A stretch of 64,000 nt of DNA from contig NZ_CP162102.1 of NCBI RefSeq assembly GCF_042466665.1, forward strand, positions 3,162,001-3,226,000, read 5' to 3'. The notes under the pieces are model-generated. The model was given only the letters and a program-made list of their open reading frames with translations. It made no database searches and was not told the DNA's origin. Positions 32,650 through 40,787 of the stretch are shown piece by piece. Within the stretch, counting starts at the first letter, position 1, and each line of letters opens with the position of its first letter. The DNA is from Peterkaempfera podocarpi (GTDB lineage: Bacteria > Actinomycetota > Actinomycetes > Streptomycetales > Streptomycetaceae). Both the position numbers and the translations under genes were made by a program.

Positions 32650-33837
32650 TCAGCGCCGTGCCGAGGCGATCCAGGCACCGCGGGCGCGCTCGACGACCGG
32701 GCCGATGGCCTCGGCCAGTGCGGCGACGTCCTCCGCGGTGCTGGTGTGGCCGAGTGAGAAGCGCAGCGAGGCACGGGCGGTGTCCGCGTCCGCTCCGGTG
32801 GCCAGCAGCACATGGCTGGGCTGCGGCACTCCGGCGGAGCAGGCCGAGCCGGTGGAGCACTCGATGCCGCGGGCGTCCAGCAGCATCAGCAGCGCGTCGC
32901 CCTCGCAGCCGGGGAAGGAGAAGTGCGCGTTGGCGGCGAGCCTGCCGTTCGGGTCGGGGTCGCCGTTGAGCACCGCGTCGGGGACGGCCGCCCGTACCGC
33001 CGCGACCAGCTCGTCGCGGAGCACGGTCATCGCCTTGGCGTGCTCGGCCTGCCGCTCCACCGCGATCCTGGCGGCCTCGGCGAACCCTGCGGCGGCGGGG
33101 ACGTCCAGGGTCCCGGAGCGGACGTCCCGCTCCTGGCCTCCGCCGTGCAGCACCGGTACGGGGGTGAAGGTGCGCGCCAGCACCAGCGCGCCCACCCCGT
33201 AGGGTCCGCCGATCTTGTGCCCGGTGACGGTCATCGCGTCCAGGCCCGAGTCGGCGAAGGAGACCGGGACCTGTCCCAGTGCCTGGACCGCGTCGGAGTG
33301 GATCGGGATGCCGAACTCATGGGCCACCGCGGCGAGTTCGGCGACCGGCTGGAGGGTGCCGATCTCGTTGTTGGCCCACATCACGGTGACCAGTGCGACC
33401 GTCTGCGGTCCGCTGCCGCCCTCGATGGCCCGGCGCAGCGCCTCGGGATGGACCCTGCCGACCGCGTCCACGGGCAGGAACTCCACCTCGGCGCCCTCAT
33501 GGTCGCCCAGCCAGTGCACCGCGTCCAGTACGGCATGGTGCTCCACGGGGCTGCACAGCACCCGGACCCTGGCCGGGTCGGCGTCCCGCCGGGCCCAGTA
33601 GAGGCCCTTGACCGCCAGGTTGTCGGACTCCGTGCCGCCGCCGGTGAGCACGATCTCGCCGGGTCTGGCGCCGAGCGCCCGCGCCAGCGTCTCCCGGGAC
33701 TCCTCGACGACGCGTCGTGCGCGCCGTCCTGCCGCGTGCAGGGACGAGGCGTTGCCGGTGCTGCCGAGGTGTGCCGTCATGGCGTGGATCGCCTCGGGGA
33801 GCATCGGGGTTGTCGCGGCGTGATCAAGATAGGGCAT
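32650..33837 (-). CDS. Cysteine desulfurase (NifS/IscS family)
   Basis: This PLP enzyme releases sulfur from cysteine as a persulfide for Fe-S clusters and thiolated tRNA. The 395-aa product opens MPYLDHAATTPMLPEAI and has LTGGGTESDNLAVKG, the PLP-binding Lys in MTVTGHKIGGPYGVGAL, and the persulfide Cys in IECSTGSACSAGVPQPSHVL. The long loop with Cys followed by ACSAG is typical of group I enzymes. The adjacent mnmA (26 bp) suggests tRNA thiolation as one role. Divergent from the IclR gene across 115 bp that include a strong palindrome. Confidence 0.93.
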   Translation of the reverse strand: MPYLDHAATTPMLPEAIHAMTAHLGSTGNASSLHAAGRRARRVVEESRETLARALGARPGEIVLTGGGTESDNLAVKGLYWARRDADPARVRVLCSPVEHHAVLDAVHWLGDHEGAEVEFLPVDAVGRVHPEALRRAIEGGSGPQTVALVTVMWANNEIGTLQPVAELAAVAHEFGIPIHSDAVQALGQVPVSFADSGLDAMTVTGHKIGGPYGVGALVLARTFTPVPVLHGGGQERDVRSGTLDVPAAAGFAEAARIAVERQAEHAKAMTVLRDELVAAVRAAVPDAVLNGDPDPNGRLAANAHFSFPGCEGDALLMLLDARGIECSTGSACSAGVPQPSHVLLATGADADTARASLRFSLGHTSTAEDVAALAEAIGPVVERARGAWIASARR

Positions 33838-33877
33838 GGCGCATCAATACTACGGTCCGCCCCGGGCGCGGGTGACC

Positions 33878-33894
33878 GTTGCGCCCTGCGCAAC
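33878..33894 (+). promoter_or_regulatory. Palindromic operator overlapping a candidate iclR promoter
   Basis: GTTGCGC-CCT-GCGCAAC is a perfect 7-bp inverted repeat with a 3-bp centre, the symmetry and size usual for IclR-family operators. TTGCGC (33879-33884) and TAGCGT (33902-33907), 17 bp apart, could be the -35 and -10 of a plus-strand promoter 46 bp before the regulator's start. Binding here would block that promoter and possibly the divergent desulfurase promoter. Confidence 0.6.
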
Positions 33895-33952
33895 GCGAGG
33901 CTAGCGTGCTCACCCACACCGGCATCCGCGGTGAGGGGCAGAGGGGGGCTTC

Positions 33953-34789
33953 ATGTCGCAGTCCGTGGACCGTGCGCTGACCGTGCTGGCCTCGCTCGCA
34001 GACGGCCCGGCCTCGCTGGAGCAGGCGGCCAACCGGCTGGGGGTGCACAAGTCGACCGCCATGCGGCTGCTGCACACCCTGGAGGAGCACGGCTTCGTCC
34101 ACCGCCAGGACGACCACCGCTACCGGCTTGGCGGCAGGCTCTTCTCGCTGGGCCAGCTCGCCCTGGAGGGGTTCGACGTACGCCGGGTGGCCTCGCCGTA
34201 CCTGGTCGCCCTCAATGAGCGCTACGGCCACACCGTCCATCTCGCGGTGCTGGAGGACGAGGAGGTGATCCATGTCGACAAGGTGGAGAGCCGCTACCCC
34301 GTACCGCCGCACTGCTGGCTGGGCGGCGCCTCCCGGATCGGCCGCCCCGCCGCACCGACCGCCTCGGCGGCGGCCAAGGTGCTGCTCGCCGAACTGCCCG
34401 ACGAGCAGCGCCGCGAGCGGGTCGCCGCGCTGGACTTCCCGGCGCACACCGCGCGTTCCGTCCGCTCCGCCGAGGAGTATCTGGCCGAGCTGGACCAGGT
34501 GCGGGAGCGCGGCTGGGCGCAGGACCTCGGCGAGGTGGACGAGCGGGTGAACGCCGTGGCGGCGCCGATCCGCGGGGTGGCCGGCCGGACCATCGCGGCC
34601 TGCTCGATCTCCGCCCCGGCCGGGCCGGTGCCGGGCCCGGGCGAACTGCCGACAGTGCTGGCGGAGCTGCTGCCGGAGTTGCTCTGCACGGTGGAGGCGA
34701 TCTCGCTCGCGTACGGCGGGCAGCCTACTCTTCGCTGGTGCGAGAGCCGATGCGGTGCCAGGCCCGCGGCGCGCGCCAGCCGTATCTGA
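33953..34789 (+). CDS. IclR-family transcriptional regulator
   Basis: The 278-aa regulator has an N-terminal winged helix (about 1-65: SVDRALTVLASLADGPASLE, HKSTAMRLLHTLEEHGFVHR) and a C-terminal IclR effector-binding domain (about 75-255). The signature DLGEVDERVNAVAAPIRGVAGRTIAACSIS is clear. The ATG at 33953-33955 has GAGGGGGG upstream. The ligand is unknown. The last roughly 22 codons run past the usual domain end and overlap the convergent TRIC-family gene by 65 bp, so the C-terminus may be a recent extension. A palindrome in the upstream gap suggests autoregulation. Confidence 0.9.
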   Translation: MSQSVDRALTVLASLADGPASLEQAANRLGVHKSTAMRLLHTLEEHGFVHRQDDHRYRLGGRLFSLGQLALEGFDVRRVASPYLVALNERYGHTVHLAVLEDEEVIHVDKVESRYPVPPHCWLGGASRIGRPAAPTASAAAKVLLAELPDEQRRERVAALDFPAHTARSVRSAEEYLAELDQVRERGWAQDLGEVDERVNAVAAPIRGVAGRTIAACSISAPAGPVPGPGELPTVLAELLPELLCTVEAISLAYGGQPTLRWCESRCGARPAARASRI

Positions 34790-35384
34790 GGGCCAGCATC
34801 CGCAGCACGAAGGCGACCAGGGCCGCGGCGGTGCCGGTGGCCGGGCCGAGTGCATGGGCGGCGATCAGCACCGCCACCAGAACGGCTGCCGCCAGCGCGG
34901 GCACCGCGTAGATCTCCCGGTCCCAGCGCAGCAACGAGGGGACCTCATTGGCCAGGACGTCGCGGATGACACCGCCGCCGACCGCGGTGGCGACGCCCAG
35001 CGCCACGGAGGCGACCGCGCCCAGGCCGTAGTCATGGGCCTTGGCGGTGCCGGTGACGGCGAACAGGCCGAGGCCGAGGGCGTCCAGCGACTGCACGGTC
35101 CAGTTGATCCGCTCGACCTCGGGGTGGAGGAAGAAGACCACCACGGCGGCGGCCAGCGGGGTGAAGAAGTAGCCGGTGTCGGTGAAGGCGGCCGGCGGCA
35201 CCGCACCGATGACAAGGTCGCGCAGCACACCGCCGCCCAGGGCGGTGACCTCCGCGAGCATGGCGATGCCGAAGATGTCGAGGTTCTTACGGACCGCCAG
35301 CAGTCCGCCGGAGAGGGCGAAGACGAAGATGCCGGCGATGTCCAGGGTGTGCTGGACATCGTGGGTGAAGAGCTGCGAGGTCAC
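34725..35384 (-). CDS. TRIC/UPF0126-family membrane protein (putative cation channel)
   Basis: A 219-aa integral membrane protein with about seven hydrophobic segments. It carries two copies of the family signature, LGGGVLRDLVIGAVPP and VGGGVIRDVLANEVP, which reflect the internal duplication of UPF0126/TRIC proteins. Prokaryotic TRIC homologues form trimeric monovalent cation channels; the role here is inferred from family. The GTG at 35382-35384 (VTSQLFTHDVQHTLDIAGI) was chosen because residues further upstream are not membrane-like. Its 3' end overlaps the IclR gene, and a large palindrome lies between it and the ABC operon upstream. Confidence 0.87.
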   Translation of the reverse strand: MTSQLFTHDVQHTLDIAGIFVFALSGGLLAVRKNLDIFGIAMLAEVTALGGGVLRDLVIGAVPPAAFTDTGYFFTPLAAAVVVFFLHPEVERINWTVQSLDALGLGLFAVTGTAKAHDYGLGAVASVALGVATAVGGGVIRDVLANEVPSLLRWDREIYAVPALAAAVLVAVLIAAHALGPATGTAAALVAFVLRMLALRYGWRAPRAWHRIGSRTSEE

Positions 35385-35436
35385 CCGCACAGTTGTACCG
35401 GGTGCCGACCGCCGCGGAGCCCCTGGCTCCACCACG

Positions 35437-35518
35437 CCCGCAGGGGCGCGGGGAACGGCGCGACCAGCCCACGACGGGGGTGCAGGGCTGGTCGCGCGGT
35501 TCCCCGCGCCCCTGCGGG
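35437..35518. repeat. Large intergenic palindrome (34-bp arms)
   Basis: Arms at 35437-35470 and 35485-35518 are complementary over 34 bp with one mismatch, around a 14-nt loop. The core GGGGCGCGGGGAAC followed by GCGCGACCAGCC is of a type repeated many times in Streptomyces intergenic DNA. Sitting 18 bp past the ABC operon's last stop, it probably also acts as that operon's terminator. Confidence 0.85.
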
Positions 35519-35535
35519 GCTGCGGGTCGGCGGCG

Positions 35536-36594
35536 TCAGACGGTGGTCTTCTGCTCCGCCTCGGCGCTGGGGGCGTTCTCCGGGAAGTGGCAGGCCACCT
35601 GGTGGCCGGTGGCCAGGGCGACCAGCGGCGGCTCGTCGGTGGCGCACTTCTCCTGCGCCTTCCAGCACCGGGTGCGGAACCGGCAGCCGCTGGGCGGGTT
35701 GATCGGCGACGGGACGTCACCGGTCAGCAGGATGCGCTCCCGCCTGCCCTTGCGGCGGGGGTCCGGCACCGGCACCGCCGACATCAGCGCATTGGTGTAC
35801 GGGTGCATCGGCCGGGCGTAGAGGTCGTCCCGGTCCGCCAGCTCCACGATCTTGCCCAGGTACATCACGGCGACCCGGTCGGAGACGTGCCGGACCACCG
35901 AGAGGTCATGCGCGATGATCATGTAGGTGAGGCCGAGCTCCTGCTGGAGGTCGTCCAGCAGGTTGACCACCTGGGCCTGGATGGAGACGTCGAGGGCCGA
36001 GACCGGCTCGTCCGCGATGACCATCTTGGGCTTGAGGGCCAGCGCACGCGCAATGCCGATACGCTGCCGCTGGCCGCCGGAGAACTCGTGCGGATAGCGG
36101 TTGTAGTGCTCCGGGCTGAGACCGCAGAGCTCCAGGAGCTCCTGGACGGCCTTCTTCACGCCGCCCTCGGTCTTCACGTTCTGCAGCCGGAACGGGGCGC
36201 CCACGATGGTGCCGATGGTGTGCCGCGGGTTGAGCGACGAGTACGGGTCCTGGAAGATCATCTGGATGTCGCGGCGCAGCGGCCGCATCTTCCCGGTGGA
36301 CAGGTGCGTGATGTCCACGCCCTCGAACTCGATGGTCCCGCTGGTCGGTTCCATGAGGCGGGTGACCAGCCGGCCGGTGGTCGACTTGCCGCAGCCGGAT
36401 TCACCGACCACGCCCAGGGTCTCACCGGGCGCGACCGAGAAGTCGACGCCGTCGACCGCCTGCACCGCGCCGACCTGACGGCGCAGCAGCCCCTTGTGGA
36501 TGGGGAAGTGCTTGGTCAGTCCGGTCACCTTGAGCAGCGGCTCACCGCTCCGCCGCGCGGCCGGGATCACCGCCGCCGTCTCGCTGTCCGTCAT
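35536..36594 (-). CDS. Oligopeptide/dipeptide ABC transporter ATP-binding protein (OppF/DppF type)
   Basis: One of two ATPases energising the peptide importer. The 352-aa protein has Walker A GESGCGKST, Q-loop MIFQDPYSSLNPRHTIG, signature FSGGQRQRIGIARAL, Walker B PKMVIADEP and the H-loop (MIIAHDLSVVRHVSD). The C-terminal oligopeptide-transporter extension carries PINPPSGCRFRTRC and two further Cys (KAQEKC, ACHFPEN), the Cys pattern of this subfamily. ATG at 36592-36594. It is the last gene of the operon, 54 bp after the OppD-type gene. Confidence 0.93.
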   Translation of the reverse strand: MTDSETAAVIPAARRSGEPLLKVTGLTKHFPIHKGLLRRQVGAVQAVDGVDFSVAPGETLGVVGESGCGKSTTGRLVTRLMEPTSGTIEFEGVDITHLSTGKMRPLRRDIQMIFQDPYSSLNPRHTIGTIVGAPFRLQNVKTEGGVKKAVQELLELCGLSPEHYNRYPHEFSGGQRQRIGIARALALKPKMVIADEPVSALDVSIQAQVVNLLDDLQQELGLTYMIIAHDLSVVRHVSDRVAVMYLGKIVELADRDDLYARPMHPYTNALMSAVPVPDPRRKGRRERILLTGDVPSPINPPSGCRFRTRCWKAQEKCATDEPPLVALATGHQVACHFPENAPSAEAEQKTTV

Positions 36595-36648
36595 GATCGG
36601 TCTCGTCTCCTCGACGTCGTGCTTGTTCCCGGGGGGTCGCGCCGCGGC

Positions 36649-37782
36649 TCACAGCCGCGGCGCGACCTCCTCGGTGAAGATGCGGTGCCGCAGTTCCGCG
36701 GGCATGTGGCAGGCGGCCTGGTGCCGACCGCCGTCGCCGACCTGGATGAGCCGGGGCACCTCGGTGCTGGAGCGGCCCTCGGTGCGGTCCGCGTAGGGGC
36801 AGCGCGGGTGGAAGGCGCAGCCGTCCGGCACGTTGATCAGGCTGGGCGGGGAGCCCTTGACGGGCACCAGGCGGTCCTGGAGCTCGCGGTCGAGGCGGGG
36901 CATGGAGCCCAGCAGACCCCAGGTGTACGGGTGCTCGGGGCGCTCGAAGATGTCGGCCGACGGGCCCTTCTCCACGCACTTGCCGCCGTACATCACCAGG
37001 ATGTCGTCGGCCAGCTCGGCCACCACGCCCAGGTCGTGGGTGATGATGATGACCGCGGAGCCGAACTCGTCCTGCAGGTCCCGGATGAGGTCCAGGATCT
37101 GCGCCTGCACGGTGACGTCCAGCGCGGTGGTCGGCTCGTCGGCGATCAGCAGCGACGGGTCGTTGGAGAGCGCCATGGCGATCATCGCTCGCTGCCGCAT
37201 ACCGCCCGAGAACTGGTGGGGGTAGTCGTCCACCCGGCGGTTGGGCTGCGGGATGCCGACGCGGCGGAGCATCTCGATGGCGTGCTCGCGCGCCGCCTTC
37301 TTGCTCACCTTGGGGTTGTGCACCCGGTGGGCCTCGATGATCTGCGCGCCCACCGTGTAGAAGGGGTGCATCGCGGTCAGCGGGTCCTGGAAGATCATCG
37401 CCATCTTCTGGCCGCGGAGCTGACGCACCCGCTCGGGGTCGGCGGAGATCAGCTCCTCGCCGTCCAGCCAGATCTCACCGCTCATCCGCGCGCCGCGGGT
37501 CTTGGTGGCGGCGCGGTGCAGACCGAGGATGGAGAGGGAGGTGACCGACTTCCCGGAGCCGGACTCGCCCACGATGCCGAGGGTCTTGCCCTTCTCCAGG
37601 GTGAAGTTGAGCCCGTCCACCGACTTGACGAGGCCGTCGTCGGTGGGGAAGTGCACCTTGAGGTCGCGGACGGCCAGGAACGAGTCCGGCGCGTCGCTCC
37701 GGCGCTCCGGCACCAGGGTGGCGGCGGGCGCGTCCTCGATGTCGGAGGGTGCCTCGGACGAGGTGGTCTTGCGGAATGTCAT
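36649..37782 (-). CDS. Oligopeptide/dipeptide ABC transporter ATP-binding protein (OppD/DppD type)
   Basis: The second ATPase of the importer, 377 aa. Walker A GESGSGKSV, Q-loop MIFQDPLTAMHPFYTVG, signature FSGGMRQRAMIAMAL, Walker B PSLLIADEPTTALDVT and ITHDLGVVAEL are present, with the family Cys tail (GCAFHPRCPYAD, HQAACHMP). An unusual 40-residue acidic, Ala-rich N-terminus (TFRKTTSSEAPSDIEDAPAA) precedes the ABC domain. The ATG at 37780-37782 overlaps the permease stop by 4 nt (ATGA), implying translational coupling. Confidence 0.93.
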   Translation of the reverse strand: MTFRKTTSSEAPSDIEDAPAATLVPERRSDAPDSFLAVRDLKVHFPTDDGLVKSVDGLNFTLEKGKTLGIVGESGSGKSVTSLSILGLHRAATKTRGARMSGEIWLDGEELISADPERVRQLRGQKMAMIFQDPLTAMHPFYTVGAQIIEAHRVHNPKVSKKAAREHAIEMLRRVGIPQPNRRVDDYPHQFSGGMRQRAMIAMALSNDPSLLIADEPTTALDVTVQAQILDLIRDLQDEFGSAVIIITHDLGVVAELADDILVMYGGKCVEKGPSADIFERPEHPYTWGLLGSMPRLDRELQDRLVPVKGSPPSLINVPDGCAFHPRCPYADRTEGRSSTEVPRLIQVGDGGRHQAACHMPAELRHRIFTEEVAPRL

Positions 37783-38780
37783 CCGAGCCTCACTCGGGGG
37801 TCCACGACCGCGTAGAGCAGGTCGACGATCAGGTTGGCCATCACGATGAAGAACGCGGCGAACAAGGTGACGCCCATGATCATGGGCAGGTCGTTGCTCT
37901 TGATCCCCTGGAGCGCCTCGAAGCCGAGGCCCTTCAGGTTGAAGACGTTCTCGGTGAGGATGGCGCCGCCGATGAGTCCGCCCAGGTCGAGACCGAAGAC
38001 GGTAAGGATGGGCGTCAGGGTGGAGCGCATGGCGTGCTTGCCGATCACGACGCGCTCCCGCAGCCCCTTGGCCCGGGCGGTGCGGATGTAGTCCTCCCCC
38101 ATGACCTCCAGCATGGTGGCCCGGGTGAGGCGCGCATAGGTGGCCGCGTAGAGGAAGGCCAGGGTGATCCAGGGCAGGATCAGGTTCTGCGCCCAGGAGA
38201 TCGGATCGTCGGTGAAATTCACATAGTTGCTCGGTGGCAGCCATCCCAGGCTGTAGATCACCACCGCCGACGAGATCAGTCCGGTGAAGTAAATGGGTAG
38301 TGAGACGCCGGCCAGCGCAGTGACCATCGTGATCCGGTCGGTCAGGGTGCGTCTGCGGAGTGCGGAGAGCACACCGGTGGCCACGCCGCCGACCAGCCAG
38401 AGCACCGAAGCACCGGCCGCCAGCGAGGCGGTCACCGGGACGGCGTCGACCAGCGTCGGCCAGACAGGCTGCTCGTTCTGGATCGAGTATCCGAAGCACG
38501 GCGCAGGGCAGTGGCTGACGTCGGGGCCGTTGTTGTAGTCGCGACCGGCGACCACGCCCTTGACGAACATGCCGTACTGCTCGTAGATCGGCTTGTCGAA
38601 GCCGAACTTGACGCGCAGCCCCTGGATGGCCACGGGGTTGGCGTTCTTGCCGACGTACCGCAGGACAGGGTCGCTGCCCGAGAGCTTCGGCACCATGAAG
38701 AAGATGCCAAAGGTCACCATCGAAGTGACCAGCAGCATCACGACGACGTTGACGAGCCGCCTGAAGATGTAAACGAGCAC
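37779..38780 (-). CDS. Oligopeptide ABC transporter permease (OppB/DppB type)
   Basis: This inner-membrane permease of about 333 aa has the OppB architecture: an N-terminal segment YIFRRLVNVVVMLLVTSMVTF, a large extracytoplasmic loop (about 45-110) and five further membrane segments. The EAA loop (EDYIRTARAKGLRERVVIGKHAMRS) couples to the ATPases. The start is uncertain: GTG at 38778-38780 opens VLVYIFRRL like family members, whereas a GTG at 38852 would add 24 hydrophilic residues. The stop overlaps the next ATG. The gene follows the binding-protein gene by 112 bp. Confidence 0.9.
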   Translation of the reverse strand: MLVYIFRRLVNVVVMLLVTSMVTFGIFFMVPKLSGSDPVLRYVGKNANPVAIQGLRVKFGFDKPIYEQYGMFVKGVVAGRDYNNGPDVSHCPAPCFGYSIQNEQPVWPTLVDAVPVTASLAAGASVLWLVGGVATGVLSALRRRTLTDRITMVTALAGVSLPIYFTGLISSAVVIYSLGWLPPSNYVNFTDDPISWAQNLILPWITLAFLYAATYARLTRATMLEVMGEDYIRTARAKGLRERVVIGKHAMRSTLTPILTVFGLDLGGLIGGAILTENVFNLKGLGFEALQGIKSNDLPMIMGVTLFAAFFIVMANLIVDLLYAVVDPRVRLG

Positions 38781-38891
38781 TGCGCTCGGCCGGCCGGTGG
38801 CCGGCTGCCGCACCCTGTGGGGTTGCGGCAGCCGGTCCCGGCCGGCCTTCACCTGCCCTTCGGTCTAGCGTGGCTTACAGGTGGGACGGCG

Positions 38892-40658
38892 TTACTTGCC
38901 GTCGGAGACGCCGAGGGCCTGGAAGTCGACCATGCCGAACGCCTGGTGGATGTAGACGTTGGTCAGTCGGGGGTTCCGGTAGTTGAGCGCCTGGTCGTAG
39001 ACCACGGGCAGGTAGAGTGCCTGGTCCATGACCATGTGGTTGATCTTGGTGTAGTCGGCGGCGACGGCGTTGGGGTCGGTCTGCTTCTGCGCGTCGTCGA
39101 TCAGACCGTTGATCTGCGGGTCGTTGACCTCGGTGTAGTTGTTGTTGCCGGCCGGCAGGATCTGGCGGCCGTCCACCAGCACACCGAGGAAGCCCGAGGC
39201 GGTCGGGAAGTCGGCGCCCCAGCCGAACACGTTGAGGCCGTAGCCCTTCTTGTGCACGTTCGCCGGCGCACCCATGACGGACGACGACTGCGCACCGTCG
39301 TACTGGTCGATCGACGCGGTGATGCCCACGGCCTTCAGGGCCGCCTGCAGCGCCTCGGCGGTCTTGACCTCCTTGGGCTTGTTGTTACGCGCCGCGATCA
39401 CCGTGCTGAAGCCGTTGGGCTTGCCGCACTCGGCCAGCTCCTGCTTCGCCTTGGTGAGGTCCGGCTTGCCGTCGGCCAGCTGGTACGGGTCGTAGTTGTC
39501 GTGGCCCAGGATGTTCGGCGGCAGCATGTTGGTCGCCAGCGCACCTGCGGTCGGGCCGCCACGGGCGGTCTGCAGGTCCGTGGTGTTGGCCGCGTACTCC
39601 ACAGCCTTGCGGCAGTGGATGTTGTCGAACGGCTTGACCTTGGTCTGCATCGAGATGTAGCGGATGAAGCCGTTCGGCGGGTCGTCCGTGTTGGCCTTGA
39701 GGTCAGGCTGGGTGAGCACCTTCGCCTGGGCGGCCTGCTGGACGCCGACCTGGCCGATGTCGAGGTCCGCGGTGCCGGTCAGCAGCCGGTTGTCGAGGTC
39801 GTCCGGGTTGGTGGTGATGGTGACGTTGATCTTGTCCGGCAGAGCCTTGCGGATCGTGTCGGTCGACTGGTCCCAGTTGGGGTTCCGGACGAAGGCCACG
39901 GACTTGTTCGGCTGGTACGAGGCGATCTTGTACGGTCCGCTCGACTGCGGCATGCTGCCGTACTTCGCGCCGGTGTCCTTGGACTGCTGGACCGGGGCGG
40001 CACCGCCCATCGCCAGGTAGTAGATGAAGTCCGAGGACGGCGCGGCCAGGTGGAAGACGATGGTCGAGTCGTCCGGCGTCTCGACGGACTTCAGACCGAG
40101 CTTGTCCTTGTCCGTGTCCTTGTACGGGCCGGGGTACTTCTGGCCCTGGTCCAGCGCGGAGATCAGGTAGACCGGGCCGCCGGGCAGGACGTCCTGGGCG
40201 AAGACGCGCTCGATGCCGTACTTGATGTCCTTCGAGGTGATCGCGGTGCCGTCGTCGAACTTGACGCCGCTCTTCAGCTTGAAGGTGTAGGTCTTGCCGT
40301 CCGAGCTGATCGTCGGCATGGCCTGCGCCAGGTCGGGCTTCAGCTGGAGGCCCGCCGAGCCCGGGTCGCTCGGGTAGGCGATCAGGGTGCGGGTGTACAG
40401 GCGCTGCATGTCCCAGACGAACGCGTAGTAGCCGCGCGCCGGGTCCCATGAGTCGGCGTCCTGGCTCGACCAGAGGTTGAGCGTGCCGCCCTTCTTGTCC
40501 GAGACGTTCACCGCCTTGGCGACAGCGGCGTTGAAGCCCGCGCCCTTGGCGGAGGACGAGGAGCCGGAGCCACCGCCCTTCGAGCCGCCGCACGCGGCGG
40601 TGAGGGTCAGGGCTGCGGCGACGGCCGCGGCGGCCAGAACCTTCTTACGATAGATCAC
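38892..40658 (-). CDS. Peptide ABC transporter substrate-binding lipoprotein (SBP family 5)
   Basis: The extracellular receptor of the importer, 588 aa. The signal peptide (VLAAAAVAAALTLTAACGGS) ends in a lipobox with the lipid-modified Cys at 23, followed by a Gly/Ser linker. Family-5 features include LNLWSSQDADSWDPARGYY, LAQAMPTISSDGKTYTFKLKS, FDDGTAITSKDIKYGIERV and GPYKIASYQPNKSVAFVRNP. The C-terminal lobe (VFGWGADFPTASGFL) is complete. The GTG at 40656-40658 has GGAGG 11 nt upstream. It lies between the two permease genes, after the OppC-type gene. Confidence 0.94.
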   Translation of the reverse strand: MIYRKKVLAAAAVAAALTLTAACGGSKGGGSGSSSSAKGAGFNAAVAKAVNVSDKKGGTLNLWSSQDADSWDPARGYYAFVWDMQRLYTRTLIAYPSDPGSAGLQLKPDLAQAMPTISSDGKTYTFKLKSGVKFDDGTAITSKDIKYGIERVFAQDVLPGGPVYLISALDQGQKYPGPYKDTDKDKLGLKSVETPDDSTIVFHLAAPSSDFIYYLAMGGAAPVQQSKDTGAKYGSMPQSSGPYKIASYQPNKSVAFVRNPNWDQSTDTIRKALPDKINVTITTNPDDLDNRLLTGTADLDIGQVGVQQAAQAKVLTQPDLKANTDDPPNGFIRYISMQTKVKPFDNIHCRKAVEYAANTTDLQTARGGPTAGALATNMLPPNILGHDNYDPYQLADGKPDLTKAKQELAECGKPNGFSTVIAARNNKPKEVKTAEALQAALKAVGITASIDQYDGAQSSSVMGAPANVHKKGYGLNVFGWGADFPTASGFLGVLVDGRQILPAGNNNYTEVNDPQINGLIDDAQKQTDPNAVAADYTKINHMVMDQALYLPVVYDQALNYRNPRLTNVYIHQAFGMVDFQALGVSDGK

Positions 40659-40787
40659 TGTGGTGTCAACCTCCGAGAATTCCAGGCCCTTTCGGCCCGG
40701 GACCTGACTGCCATATGAGGAGCCGACTGCTCTCCACCGAGTGGGGTGCTGTCCGGCGGGTCGGTGACCGGCGGGGGCCGGTCGGTT

